Positions 26,981 through 33,362 of a DNA stretch of 33,362 nucleotides are shown here, in pieces. Position 1 is the first letter of the stretch; each line of letters opens with the position of its first letter. The notes beneath the pieces are model-generated. The model did not search any database. It was not told where the DNA came from and worked only from the letters and a program-made list of their open reading frames with translations. Location: assembly GCA_905339315.1 (NCBI GenBank), contig CAJPFL010000153.1, forward strand, positions 1-33,362, read 5' to 3'. Origin of the DNA: Rhodocyclaceae bacterium. GTDB taxonomy: Bacteria; Pseudomonadota; Gammaproteobacteria; Burkholderiales; Rhodocyclaceae. Both the position numbers and the translations under genes were made by a program.

Positions 26981-27004
26981 CAAACCGTACCGCAAACCGT
27001 ACCG
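26981..27004 (+). repeat. Tandem 12-bp direct repeat before the integrase
   Basis: Two adjacent exact copies of CAAACCGTACCG, followed by CAAATT. They lie between the tRNA-Pro fragment and the integrase start, the position of arm-type integrase sites or an integrase operator. The role is inferred from position only. Confidence 0.6.
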
Positions 27005-27064
27005 CAAATTCGATTTTATTGGCTCGATTCAAGGGCAACGACAGCATTATACCGGCTTGCCGCC

Positions 27065-28324
27065 ATGGCAGAGAACAAACTCACCGACAAGCACCTGCGC
27101 AACCTCAAGCCCGCGGATGCCGAGCAAACTATCGGCGACGGCGGCGGCCTCTGGATTCGCGTCCTGCCCGCGGCCAAAGGCGGCGCCATCAACTTCTACT
27201 ACCGCTACACCTTCAACGGCAAGGAGCGCCGCTACAACTGCGGCACCTACCCCGACACCTCACTATCCCAGGCACGGAATCGCCGCAACGAGGCGCGAAA
27301 GCTCGTGAAGTCAGGTATAGACCCGACCCAGCACGAAGAAACCGCCAAGGCAAACCGCTCGGCCGCGCAGGCCCTGGAAAGAATGGAAAAAACGGTCGAG
27401 GGGCTGCTCGACGACTGGAAGCGGGTCTACCTCTCCGCGCACCGCAAGGATGGCGGCGCCGAGGTCGAGGCGGCCATGCGGCGCGACGTGATCCCTCTGC
27501 TCGGCAAGATGAGGGCGCGGGACGTCAAGCTGGCTCACGTCAATCAGGTCATCGACAGGGTGCTGGAGCGCGGCGTCAGGCGCACCGCGAATGTCTTGCT
27601 CTCCCTCATGCGCCAGATGTTCCGCCACGGGCTGGGCAGGAGCATCGTGGATACCGACCCCACCCTGGCCCTGTCGAAGAAGCAGGCCGGCGGCAAGGAA
27701 ACCCCGGTTGACCGCAATCTCTCCTTCGACGAGATCGCCGAACTCAGCGCCAAGCTGGCTGCCTCCGATCTGCACGAAAAGATGCGGGCCGCCATCTGGA
27801 TCCTGCTTGCCACAGGCGCCCGCATCGGCGAGTTGCTCAAGGCGCGCTGGGCCGACATCAACGAGCGCGAGAAAACCTGGACGATCCCGGCAGAGAATTC
27901 CAAGAACGGCCGCCCTCACCTCATTCATCTCTCGGCCTTCGCCATGAAGCAGCTGAAGACGATGAAGGAATACAAGGACGGCCCCTTCCTGCTGAGCGGC
28001 CGCGACCCTGACACGGGAATGTCCGACAAGACGGTATCCAAAGCCATCCGCGACCGCATTCGCAAGGAACCACTAAAAAAGCGCACCCCGCGGAGCGGCA
28101 CCCTGCTGCTCGCGGGCGGCGAATGGAGCCCGCACGACCTGCGCCGCACCATGGCCTCGCGCATGGGTGACGTCGGCATCGAGCCGCACGTGATCGAGCG
28201 CTGCCTCAACCACGTGCAACAGGGCATCGTCGGCGTCTATCAGCGGCAGGAATACATGAAGGAGCGCAAGGCTGCGTTCGAAACATGGGGCCGCAAGCTT
28301 GCAAGTCTGACCAAGCGCAAGTAA
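27065..28324 (+). CDS. int: P4-type tyrosine integrase
   Basis: Site-specific recombinase that integrates and excises the element at the tRNA gene. The 419 residues comprise an N-terminal DUF4102/arm-binding domain (LTDKHLRNLKPADAEQTIGDGGGLWIRV), a SAM-like core-binding domain (about 110-200) and the catalytic domain with all active-site residues: Arg253 (GARIGEL), Lys280 (SKNGRPH), His357 and Arg360 (HDLRRT), His383 (CLNHVQQ) and the nucleophile Tyr392 (GVYQRQEY). Nothing appears truncated. Its start is about 207 bases inside the tRNA-Pro fragment and it points away from it. A 185-residue reading through the tRNA remnant upstream is spurious. Confidence 0.96.
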   Translation: MAENKLTDKHLRNLKPADAEQTIGDGGGLWIRVLPAAKGGAINFYYRYTFNGKERRYNCGTYPDTSLSQARNRRNEARKLVKSGIDPTQHEETAKANRSAAQALERMEKTVEGLLDDWKRVYLSAHRKDGGAEVEAAMRRDVIPLLGKMRARDVKLAHVNQVIDRVLERGVRRTANVLLSLMRQMFRHGLGRSIVDTDPTLALSKKQAGGKETPVDRNLSFDEIAELSAKLAASDLHEKMRAAIWILLATGARIGELLKARWADINEREKTWTIPAENSKNGRPHLIHLSAFAMKQLKTMKEYKDGPFLLSGRDPDTGMSDKTVSKAIRDRIRKEPLKKRTPRSGTLLLAGGEWSPHDLRRTMASRMGDVGIEPHVIERCLNHVQQGIVGVYQRQEYMKERKAAFETWGRKLASLTKRK

Positions 28325-28333
28325 GAGGCGGGG

Positions 28334-29080
28334 ATGCAAAAACCAGCGCGAAACACATTTCCTCCTTTTCTTCCGGACTGGCTTAGGGAATGGGCTATTG
28401 ACTGCACCACCGTCAGCAAGGAATCAGTGCCTTCCGATGATCCGCGCTATTACCCAGCTTGCGAGAATGAGGCATTCCTTCGCGCCTTGCGCGACCCTGA
28501 TGTGGCAGCAGACCTTCACGCACTTGATAGCCCCCCGGGTGACGCCGCGGCGAAGGAACGCATCAAATCCTTCCTTTCAGGTGCCTGCTACTTCCTTTCC
28601 CATTCAAGGACAATGTACTCAGCCACGCCGAGTACAGAAATAAAGGAACTGCGAGCACTCGCAAAAGCTGCCGACAAGCTTGCGGCGACGATCAGCGCGA
28701 AGAAAAAGCTCCTGGGACCGACCACCAATATTCGCTATTTGGCTGAGAGAGCCACAAGCGAAAATCCCCGTGGCTTCATGCCCAGGCGTCGTGCAGGCCT
28801 TCGCGCAGGACGCTACATCACGGATCGGAAGCTCCCCGGTCTCGTCGAGATTCTCGAAGCGTTCTCCGAAGACATCAAAGAAGAACTGGCGCTGTTCCCG
28901 AAGCGCATCAGTGCGCTTGACGGTAGCAACGACGCATGCATTCGCTTTCAAATTCGGCAGGTGGTCAAAGCTTATCAAAATCTGTTCGGCAGGATGAACT
29001 TCGAAGCCATCGCTCGACTGCTGACCTGTCTAAACGACGCCTGCATTTCACCTGACAGAATCAGGAAATTGAAATCCTGA
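28334..29080 (+). CDS. Hypothetical protein encoded directly behind the integrase
   Basis: A 248-residue soluble protein that I cannot assign to a family. A GAGGCGGGG ribosome site precedes the ATG, nine bases after the integrase stop, so it is probably cotranscribed. The first half contains several short charged helices (FLRALRDPDVAADLHALDS, ELRALAKAADKLAATISAKKK), followed by a Gly/Arg-rich loop (RGFMPRRRAGLRAGRY) and a second helical half (LPGLVEILEAFSEDIKEELALFPKRI). No signal peptide, membrane helix, zinc motif or nuclease signature is seen. The gene is less GC-rich than the chromosome, typical of recently acquired DNA. Position suggests a role in regulation, excision or cargo, but no function is claimed. 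Confidence 0.8.
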   Translation: MQKPARNTFPPFLPDWLREWAIDCTTVSKESVPSDDPRYYPACENEAFLRALRDPDVAADLHALDSPPGDAAAKERIKSFLSGACYFLSHSRTMYSATPSTEIKELRALAKAADKLAATISAKKKLLGPTTNIRYLAERATSENPRGFMPRRRAGLRAGRYITDRKLPGLVEILEAFSEDIKEELALFPKRISALDGSNDACIRFQIRQVVKAYQNLFGRMNFEAIARLLTCLNDACISPDRIRKLKS

Positions 29081-29120
29081 TCCGGAAAAAACTGGAATTT
29101 TCAGACCAGGTTTTTCCGGA
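29081..29120. repeat. Inverted repeat upstream of alpA-like gene
   Basis: TCCGGAAAAAACTGG and CCAGGTTTTTCCGGA pair over 15 bases with one mismatch across a 10-base centre. The left arm starts at the base after the stop of the hypothetical gene. It lies 57 bases before the regulator start. It could be a terminator of the integrase transcript, although no T-run follows, or an operator for the regulator. Confidence 0.6.
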
Positions 29121-29176
29121 AGCCGTTCTGCGGGTTCTATAGAGTGCGTGCTGTCTAACCCGTTACAGGAGACAGC

Positions 29177-29398
29177 ATGATCACGCCAGAAATACTCCGC
29201 TTCGCCGCCGTCAAGCAAGCCACGGGTCTCAGCAGGACGACCGTCTGGCGCCTTGAGCGCACCGGCCTCTTTCCCCGTCGCCGTCAAATCACACCAAACA
29301 CAGTTGGCTGGCTACGCCAGGAAATTTCAGACTGGATCGCCTCTAGAGAACCCATCGATTCGAAAATTCTAGCAGTGCAGAAGACACAAAGGGCCTGA
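29177..29398 (+). CDS. AlpA-family transcriptional regulator
   Basis: A 73-residue DNA-binding protein of the MerR-like AlpA/excisionase superfamily. The winged helix core is EILRFAAVKQATGLSRTTVWRLERTGLFPRRRQITPNTVGWLRQEISDWI, the AlpA pattern in which VKQATGLSRTTVWRLE is the HTH and the Arg-rich segment is the wing. In phage P4-type elements AlpA relatives control the integrase, so it may act on integrase or replication genes. A CAGGAGA ribosome site is present. It precedes the next gene by two bases. Confidence 0.92.
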   Translation: MITPEILRFAAVKQATGLSRTTVWRLERTGLFPRRRQITPNTVGWLRQEISDWIASREPIDSKILAVQKTQRA

Positions 29399-29400
29399 TC

Positions 29401-29700
29401 ATGAAAGAAATCAAAAAAAACGGAACTGCGATTAACTTAAAATCACCGAGTGAAATCTGCACTGAACCGCTTGCTATCGACCAGAATGGCCATGTTTTTC
29501 CTTCAAGGTGGTTGGCGGACGGATACACATCACGCGGAGAGATGGAATTGCCCCTGCTGGCTGCTACCTTCTTTGGTGGCCAGACCACCGCGTTCTACTT
29601 GTTGAAGAGCTTCCCGAGTTTTCTGCTCAGTTGCGGCAATCTACGATCGCGCGCGGCAAATACGTGCTGTAGAAATAGAATTCTGAGGAAGATGTCATGA
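29401..29700 (+). CDS. Small hypothetical protein, possible frameshift near the C-terminus
   Basis: A 99-residue unknown protein beginning MKEIKKNGTAINLKSPSEIC after an AAAGGG site. Its first two thirds look normal (LAIDQNGHVFPSRWLADGYTSRGEMELPLLAATFFGGQTT), but the end is unusually Cys- and Arg-rich (SCGNLRSRAANTCCRN). A different frame from about 29592 gives LLVEELPEFSAQLRQSTIARGKYVL ending at a TAG at 29670-29672, which has a more protein-like composition. A one-base indel around 29585-29595 would join the two. The current frame overlaps the next gene by four bases (ATGA), so either reading is possible. No function is known. Confidence 0.5.
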   Translation: MKEIKKNGTAINLKSPSEICTEPLAIDQNGHVFPSRWLADGYTSRGEMELPLLAATFFGGQTTAFYLLKSFPSFLLSCGNLRSRAANTCCRNRILRKMS

Positions 29701-30071
29701 AGCTCTACTCAAGAATCCGCTACGCACCGTTCAAGGAGCAGTTCGCAGGGAAAAAAACCGCCTTCGCAACAAAAAATAGCTGCTGTCGGCGTTTCATTGC
29801 TCATGAGGAATTCCCTAAAGAGCTTCCTACCGCCGACGACTTCTATGCTGCTGAAATCGACGGCCTCAAGGAGTACCGCAACGGCTGGGCCTGGGGCCAC
29901 TGCCCTTTCCACGCAGACTCGAACCCGTCTTTCACGGTGAACCTGGACACGGGCGCCTTCCGCTGTATGTCTTCCTGTTGCGGTGTCTCTGGCTCGAATA
30001 TTGTCAGTTTTGTCAGTCAGCGCGACGGGCTCAGTTACCGCGAAGCCCGCCGCTTCCTGGAGGACTGGTGA
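29697..30071 (+). CDS. CHC2 zinc-finger primase-like protein
   Basis: A 124-residue protein with a C-terminal DnaG-type CHC2 zinc-binding domain: Cys69 and His72 in GHCPFHADSNPSFTV, Cys90 and Cys94/95 in FRCMSSCC, and the typical end GSNIVSFVSQRDGLSYREARRFLE. The TOPRIM and helicase parts of a full primase are absent. The zinc domain probably recognises template ssDNA and acts together with the following prim-pol domain. The stop overlaps the next ATG (TGATG). Two TTGTCAG repeats lie inside the coding sequence at 30001-30016. Confidence 0.9.
   Translation: MKLYSRIRYAPFKEQFAGKKTAFATKNSCCRRFIAHEEFPKELPTADDFYAAEIDGLKEYRNGWAWGHCPFHADSNPSFTVNLDTGAFRCMSSCCGVSGSNIVSFVSQRDGLSYREARRFLEDW
30001..30020 (+). 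repeat. TTGTCAG direct repeat pair inside the CHC2 gene
   Basis: TTGTCAG occurs at 30001 and again at 30010, a spacing of nine bases, followed by TCAG. The same pair with the same spacing appears in the palindrome at 32266-32306. Confidence 0.7.
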
Positions 30072-30703
30072 TGAATTCGCGCCGCCATGCCAGAACATCT
30101 GAACATGAGGAGGCAGCTGCTGACCTGAAGAAGTTCGACAAGTCGATCCGTGAAACCGCGCTCAGGCTGTGCAAGCTGGGTTTCGCCGTTCATTGGCTTC
30201 GCCTAGGTTCGAAGGCGCCCGTGGAAGCGGGCTGGCCGGATCTCCCGGTTAAAACTGCCGAGGAACTCATGCGGACACATCAACCGGCTTTCAACCTTGG
30301 TTTCCGTGCCGGGGAGCCGTCCATCGTCGACGGCCTGGCGTTGGTCGTCCTTGATGTTGACATCAAGCACCCGGACTTCGCCGAGGAGGCATATGCCGCC
30401 GCGAAATCCCTGATGGGAGGCAACTTCAGGCCCACCGTGATATCGGGCTCTGGTGTCGGCCGCCACCAGTTTCTGCGGGTTCCTCTGGAAAAGGTGCCCC
30501 ACAAGGCGGCACTAACGTTGCGTAGTGCCGACGTTGCCGTGCTGAATGACGAGCCGCGTATCGTTCGCCTCGGTACGCCCAAGAGCAAGCCGGTCTGGAC
30601 GATCGAGCTGCTCTCCACCGGCAAGAACGTCGTTCTGCCACCCTCGATTCACCCTGACACCGGCCGCCAGTACGAGTGGGCCGATGCGGAGTTCGTGTCA
30701 TGA
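30071..30703 (+). CDS. Prim-pol domain protein (bifunctional DNA primase/polymerase)
   Basis: A 210-residue single-domain archaeo-eukaryotic-type primase/polymerase. The metal-binding Asp95 and Asp97 are in LVVLDVDIKHPDF, the nucleotide-binding motif is ISGSGVGRHQFLRV, and the third motif is ELLSTGKNVVLPPSIHPDTGRQYEW. Such domains prime and copy DNA on plasmids, phages and integrated elements. The ATG overlaps the CHC2 stop, and the stop overlaps the next ATG (ATGA). In many relatives prim-pol and helicase are fused; here they are separate genes. Confidence 0.93.
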   Translation: MNSRRHARTSEHEEAAADLKKFDKSIRETALRLCKLGFAVHWLRLGSKAPVEAGWPDLPVKTAEELMRTHQPAFNLGFRAGEPSIVDGLALVVLDVDIKHPDFAEEAYAAAKSLMGGNFRPTVISGSGVGRHQFLRVPLEKVPHKAALTLRSADVAVLNDEPRIVRLGTPKSKPVWTIELLSTGKNVVLPPSIHPDTGRQYEWADAEFVS

Positions 30704-32241
30704 ATATCATGGAAATTCCCCTTTCCCTACTGGATCAGATCGACGAGTTCGATGGTGCCGATTGGCCCGAGCCGGAACCGCTCTCATTCAAACTGCTGCC
30801 CGTCGAGCCCTTTTCCGACAGCCTTCTCCCCGCAGAGCTGCTTCCATATGTGAACGACGTTACCGAGCGCATGCAATGCCCACCTGATTTCGTCGCCATC
30901 CCTGTGGTTGTCATGCTCGGCGCCTTGATCGGCAACGGCTGCTGCGTGCGCCCAAAGCAGCACGACGACTGGTCTGAATTCCCGAACATGTGGGGCGGCA
31001 TTATTGGTCGGCCTGGCCGACTCAAAAGTCCAGCGATGAGGGCTGGACTGGAGCCGTTGCGCTGGCTGGAAGGCGAGGCGCAGCTGGCTTTCGAAGCCGC
31101 GCAGCAGGCTCATGCCAGGGCGTTGGTCGAGCGCGAGATGGAGATCCAGCTGCTCAAGAGCACCAAAGCGAACAAGCGTAGCTGCGACCAGCAGAACAGG
31201 CTGACTGATCTGCTCATGAACGAGCCTGCCGAGCCGACATTGCTTCGCTATTCGAGCAATGATGCCACTGTCGAAAAGCTGGCGTTGCTCATGAAGGAAA
31301 ATACGCGCGGCCTCCTGGTCATGCGGGACGAGCTGGTCGGGCTTCTGGCGAACTGTGAGAAGCAGGGACATGAGGGTGACCGGGCGTTCTATCTTGAAGC
31401 CTGGGCGGGCAACTCCCGTTATGCCGTCGACCGCGTCGGACGCGGCACGACGATTGTCGAACATCTGACATTGTCCCTGTTCGGCGGCATTCAGCCGGCG
31501 AAGCTGCAGAGTTACTTGTACGAATCGCAATATGGCTTGGGCAACGACGGCCTGCTCCAGCGCTTTCAGTTGGTGGTCTACCCTGACGACGAACCGGCTT
31601 GGCGCATCGTGGACCGCGCGCCTGACAGAAAGGCGCTCGACAAGCTCATTGCCCTGTGCAGGAAGATTGCCGAAGGAAATTTCGACGCCTTGGGCGCCCA
31701 GCGCGATGAACACCGCTCAACACCTTTCTTCCGCTTCAGCCCTGAAGGACAGGAAGTCTTCAACGCGTGGTTCCTTGATTTGGGACGAAAGGTGGCGGCC
31801 GAAGAGCATCCCATCATCGCCGAGCATCTAGGTAAATATCGCAAGCTCGTGCCTGCGCTGTCGCTGATCTTCCATCTTGTCGCCCTCATTAGTGGCGGCG
31901 TACAGATTGGCTCATCGATCACGGTGGAGGCGTTGCGGAGGGCTTTGGCGTGGGCGAGGTATCTCGAAAGCCACTCACGCCGAATCTACAACATGGCGCT
32001 CGATGTCCACCAGGATGCCGTGCAGGCTCTGGCGGCGAAACTTAAATCTGGAGAGCTTGAGAACGGCTTCACGGAGCGGGATGCTTATCGCAAGGGCTGG
32101 GCGAATCTGACGGAGCCGGAAATCGTAGGCGCCGCCTGCCGCGAACTGGAGCAGGCCGGCTGGCTGCGCAGGTTGCCTCAGGAGCGTGCCGGCGGTCGCC
32201 CCACCGTACGCTACGAGATCAACCCGGCCGTGACAGTTTGA
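30700..32241 (+). CDS. DUF3987 P-loop protein of the replication module
   Basis: A 513-residue protein of the DUF3987 family, which commonly follows prim-pol domains in phage, plasmid and island replication modules. A P-loop-like segment at about 103-110 (GRPGRLKS) and a Walker B-like LLVMRDELVGLL near residue 200 suggest an ATPase, probably helicase-like. The loop departs from GxxxxGK[ST] by lacking the second Gly before Lys. The C-terminus (TERDAYRKGWANLTEPEIVGAACRELEQAGWLRRL) resembles a winged helix for DNA binding. The start at 30700 is fixed by ATGA overlap; a GTG 24 bases earlier is less likely. It ends 25 bases before a palindrome. Confidence 0.9.
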   Translation: MNIMEIPLSLLDQIDEFDGADWPEPEPLSFKLLPVEPFSDSLLPAELLPYVNDVTERMQCPPDFVAIPVVVMLGALIGNGCCVRPKQHDDWSEFPNMWGGIIGRPGRLKSPAMRAGLEPLRWLEGEAQLAFEAAQQAHARALVEREMEIQLLKSTKANKRSCDQQNRLTDLLMNEPAEPTLLRYSSNDATVEKLALLMKENTRGLLVMRDELVGLLANCEKQGHEGDRAFYLEAWAGNSRYAVDRVGRGTTIVEHLTLSLFGGIQPAKLQSYLYESQYGLGNDGLLQRFQLVVYPDDEPAWRIVDRAPDRKALDKLIALCRKIAEGNFDALGAQRDEHRSTPFFRFSPEGQEVFNAWFLDLGRKVAAEEHPIIAEHLGKYRKLVPALSLIFHLVALISGGVQIGSSITVEALRRALAWARYLESHSRRIYNMALDVHQDAVQALAAKLKSGELENGFTERDAYRKGWANLTEPEIVGAACRELEQAGWLRRLPQERAGGRPTVRYEINPAVTV

Positions 32242-32265
32242 TTGAAAACGGAAGTAGGGTAAGGG

Positions 32266-32306
32266 CTGACAAAACTGACAGAACCTGGTTTTGTCAGTAT
32301 TGTCAG
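32266..32306. repeat. 41-bp palindrome built from 9-bp TGACA repeats
   Basis: Two 20-base arms (32266-32285 and 32287-32306) match inversely at 18 of 20 positions around a single base. Each arm is made of two 9-base units (TGACAAAAC, TGACAGAAC; inverted GTTTTGTCA, GTATTGTCA). There is no T-run on either side. The SRAP stop codon lies inside the right arm. A related pair occurs at 30001-30016. It may be a binding site or origin for the element's replication proteins or a bidirectional stop between convergent genes. Confidence 0.8.
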
Positions 32307-32998
32307 CGCATCCCCTCTGATACTTCCTTGATCAGCCCCTCGCCCTCCGCCCCTGCCCTATTGACCGCCGTCCCTACCGCGTAGGCCGTCATCCCCTCGG
32401 GCGGCGCCGGCCCCAGCAAGGCCCTCAGCGCCGCGGTGGAGGCGTTTTCAGCCCCCAGCCAGGCGTCCCATGCTCCTGGCGCCAGGATCGCCGGCATGCG
32501 GTCGTGGATCGGCGCCATCAGGGCGTTGGCCTCGGTGGTGATGATGCAGGCCGTGACGAGGTCTTCCCCGGTGCCCGACCGCCACCTTGCCAACAGCCCG
32601 GCAAACGCGAACAGCCCATCGCCCTCTGCTGGACGCACATAGTACGGCTGGCGGCGTACCTTGCCGTTCTCGCTCACCACCTTCCACTCATAGAAGCCGC
32701 TGGCCGGGATCAGGCAGCGGTGCCGGGCGAAGCTGCTGCGAAAAGAGGGCTTGGTTTCGACCGTCTCGGCGCGGGCGTTGATGAGCTTAGCCCCGATGCT
32801 CGGGTCTTTCGCCCAGGCGGGCACCAGCCCCCAGCGCACCAACTGCCCGATCCGCCCAACTTCCGGCCGGTGCCGGACAACCAGGATGTCGCTCGTCGGG
32901 GCGATGTTGTAGCGGGGTGCGAGCAGAGGGCAGTCCGCCAGGCTGAACTTCTCGGCTACGCGGGTGGAAGGGGCATCGAGGGCAAAACGGCCGCACAT
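32303..32998 (-). CDS. SRAP-family protein (YedK/HMCES-like, SOS response-associated)
   Basis: Forms a DNA-protein crosslink with abasic sites in single-stranded DNA, shielding them from cleavage. The 231-residue protein has the catalytic Cys2 exposed after Met removal (MCGRF), Asn74 (INARAETV), Glu104 (SGFYEW) and His165 (APIHDRMP), the same set and nearly the same numbering as E. coli YedK. The start at 32998 is dictated by Cys2, since an upstream in-frame Met would bury it. It is convergent with the DUF3987 gene, the stop lying in the palindrome. It may belong to the element or to the host. Confidence 0.95.
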   Translation of the reverse strand: MCGRFALDAPSTRVAEKFSLADCPLLAPRYNIAPTSDILVVRHRPEVGRIGQLVRWGLVPAWAKDPSIGAKLINARAETVETKPSFRSSFARHRCLIPASGFYEWKVVSENGKVRRQPYYVRPAEGDGLFAFAGLLARWRSGTGEDLVTACIITTEANALMAPIHDRMPAILAPGAWDAWLGAENASTAALRALLGPAPPEGMTAYAVGTAVNRAGAEGEGLIKEVSEGMR

Positions 32999-33063
32999 GG
33001 GCGAATTATCCGCCGAACTAGAGCCAACCATGCCCTGCAGGCTGAAGGTGATAATCGGCCATT

Positions 33064-33105
33064 GCGGACTGTCAGAGTTTCTGAAGTAGCCGTCCGTCAG
33101 TCCGC
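33064..33105. repeat. 8-bp inverted repeat upstream of SRAP
   Basis: GCGGACTG at 33064 and CAGTCCGC at 33098 are exact inverse copies, with a 26-base spacer. They lie in the 150-base gap between the SRAP and Sel1-repeat genes. A role is not assignable. Confidence 0.35.
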
Positions 33106-33151
33106 TATTGGTCTCGACGGTAATCTCGGTTGTGACGAGAATGGCCGTCGC

Positions 33152-33362
33152 CTACCGTAAGCGATTTCTCTTGCCAGTTGCGAACATGCCCTCCCCTTTG
33201 TCTATCATGGAAAGCATGCGTGAGGACTGTTCATCACCATGTTTGGCAGCTTGCTGCATCAAATAAACCGCGCGCTCCATGTCCCGGGTAACACCTCCCT
33301 TCCCGGTAGCCAACAACATGCCGAGCGTGCCCATCGCCCCAATATGCCCTGTCTGGGCTGCC
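33152..33362 (-). CDS. Sel1-like repeat protein, C-terminal part (runs off the right edge)
   Basis: About 70 codons are visible. A Sel1-like (SEL1/TPR-type) repeat is clear: GHIGAMGTLGMLLATGKGGV followed by DMERAVYLMQQAAKHGDEQSSRML, which matches the family's helix-turn-helix spacing with conserved A, G and L positions. A short basic tail follows and the TAG is at 33152-33154. The frame stays open to the window end, so the true start is outside. Such repeats mediate protein-protein contacts. Whether the gene is part of the element is unknown. Confidence 0.75.
   Translation of the reverse strand, partial: AAQTGHIGAMGTLGMLLATGKGGVTRDMERAVYLMQQAAKHGDEQSSRMLSMIDKGEGMFATGKRNRLR

Noticed and set aside
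26751-27308. A 185-codon frame starting in surE and crossing the tRNA-Pro fragment
   Set aside because: It contains the [11 protein letters not shown]-type peptide that arises when the strand opposite a tRNA is translated; the integrase frame is the real one.
32266-32306. Reading the palindrome as an ordinary intrinsic terminator
   Set aside because: The arms are AT-rich, the centre is one base and no T-run follows on either strand; a minor bidirectional stop role remains possible.
26808-33362. CRISPR array, restriction-modification, toxin-antitoxin or abortive-infection genes in the element
   Set aside because: No spaced direct repeats, methylase or nuclease motifs, or paired small genes of known toxin type were found; only the unknown 248-residue gene remains as possible cargo.

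Overview
The window looks like a chromosome segment of a GC-rich betaproteobacterium, most likely of the Rhodocyclales or a near relative. The evidence is gene content and order: surE-pcm-nlpD-rpoS, dapA-bamC-MBL hydrolase, lysC next to tRNA-Ser(GCU) and tRNA-Arg(ACG), and rlmD near tRNA-Ser(UGA). Placement is by recognition of proteins and gene order only; no search was run.

Positions 1-26770 are dense housekeeping DNA. In order: a minus-strand unit of a Lon-related protease, nicotinamidase and nicotinate phosphoribosyltransferase; a plus-strand run with a small acidic protein, a PEBP/YbhB protein, an alkaline-phosphatase-superfamily enzyme and endonuclease V, the last three nearly or actually overlapping; a GNAT acetyltransferase divergent from an SrkA-type kinase; a secreted SYLF protein; tRNA-Arg and tRNA-Ser; aspartate kinase; a small HTH protein; a radical SAM protein divergent from QueD; tRNA-Ser(UGA); RlmD; a small unknown protein; an Ala/Met-rich lipoprotein with a strong terminator; the dapA-bamC-MBL operon; a histone-deacetylase-family amidohydrolase divergent from a moxR-DUF58-transglutaminase-mltB operon; and the surE-pcm-nlpD-rpoS operon, whose genes overlap or nearly touch.

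From about 26808 the character changes. A 3' fragment of a tRNA-Pro(GGG) gene, cut in the anticodon loop, lies beside a P4-type tyrosine integrase, marking one end of an integrated element. It is followed by an unrecognised 248-residue protein, an AlpA-like regulator, a small possibly frameshifted gene, and a replication module split over three overlapping genes: a CHC2 zinc-finger primase fragment, a prim-pol domain and a DUF3987 P-loop protein. A near-perfect 41-bp palindrome built from 9-bp TGACA-type repeats closes this module, and a related repeat pair lies inside the CHC2 gene. A SRAP-family (YedK/HMCES) protein and the end of a Sel1-repeat protein follow. The far end of the element is not visible, so whether the last two genes belong to it is unknown.

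The most novel-looking parts are the element's repeat/palindrome architecture around its split primase module, the unknown protein behind the integrase, and the SRAP gene whose stop codon lies in the palindrome. No toxin-antitoxin pair, restriction system, CRISPR array or recognised defence system was found.
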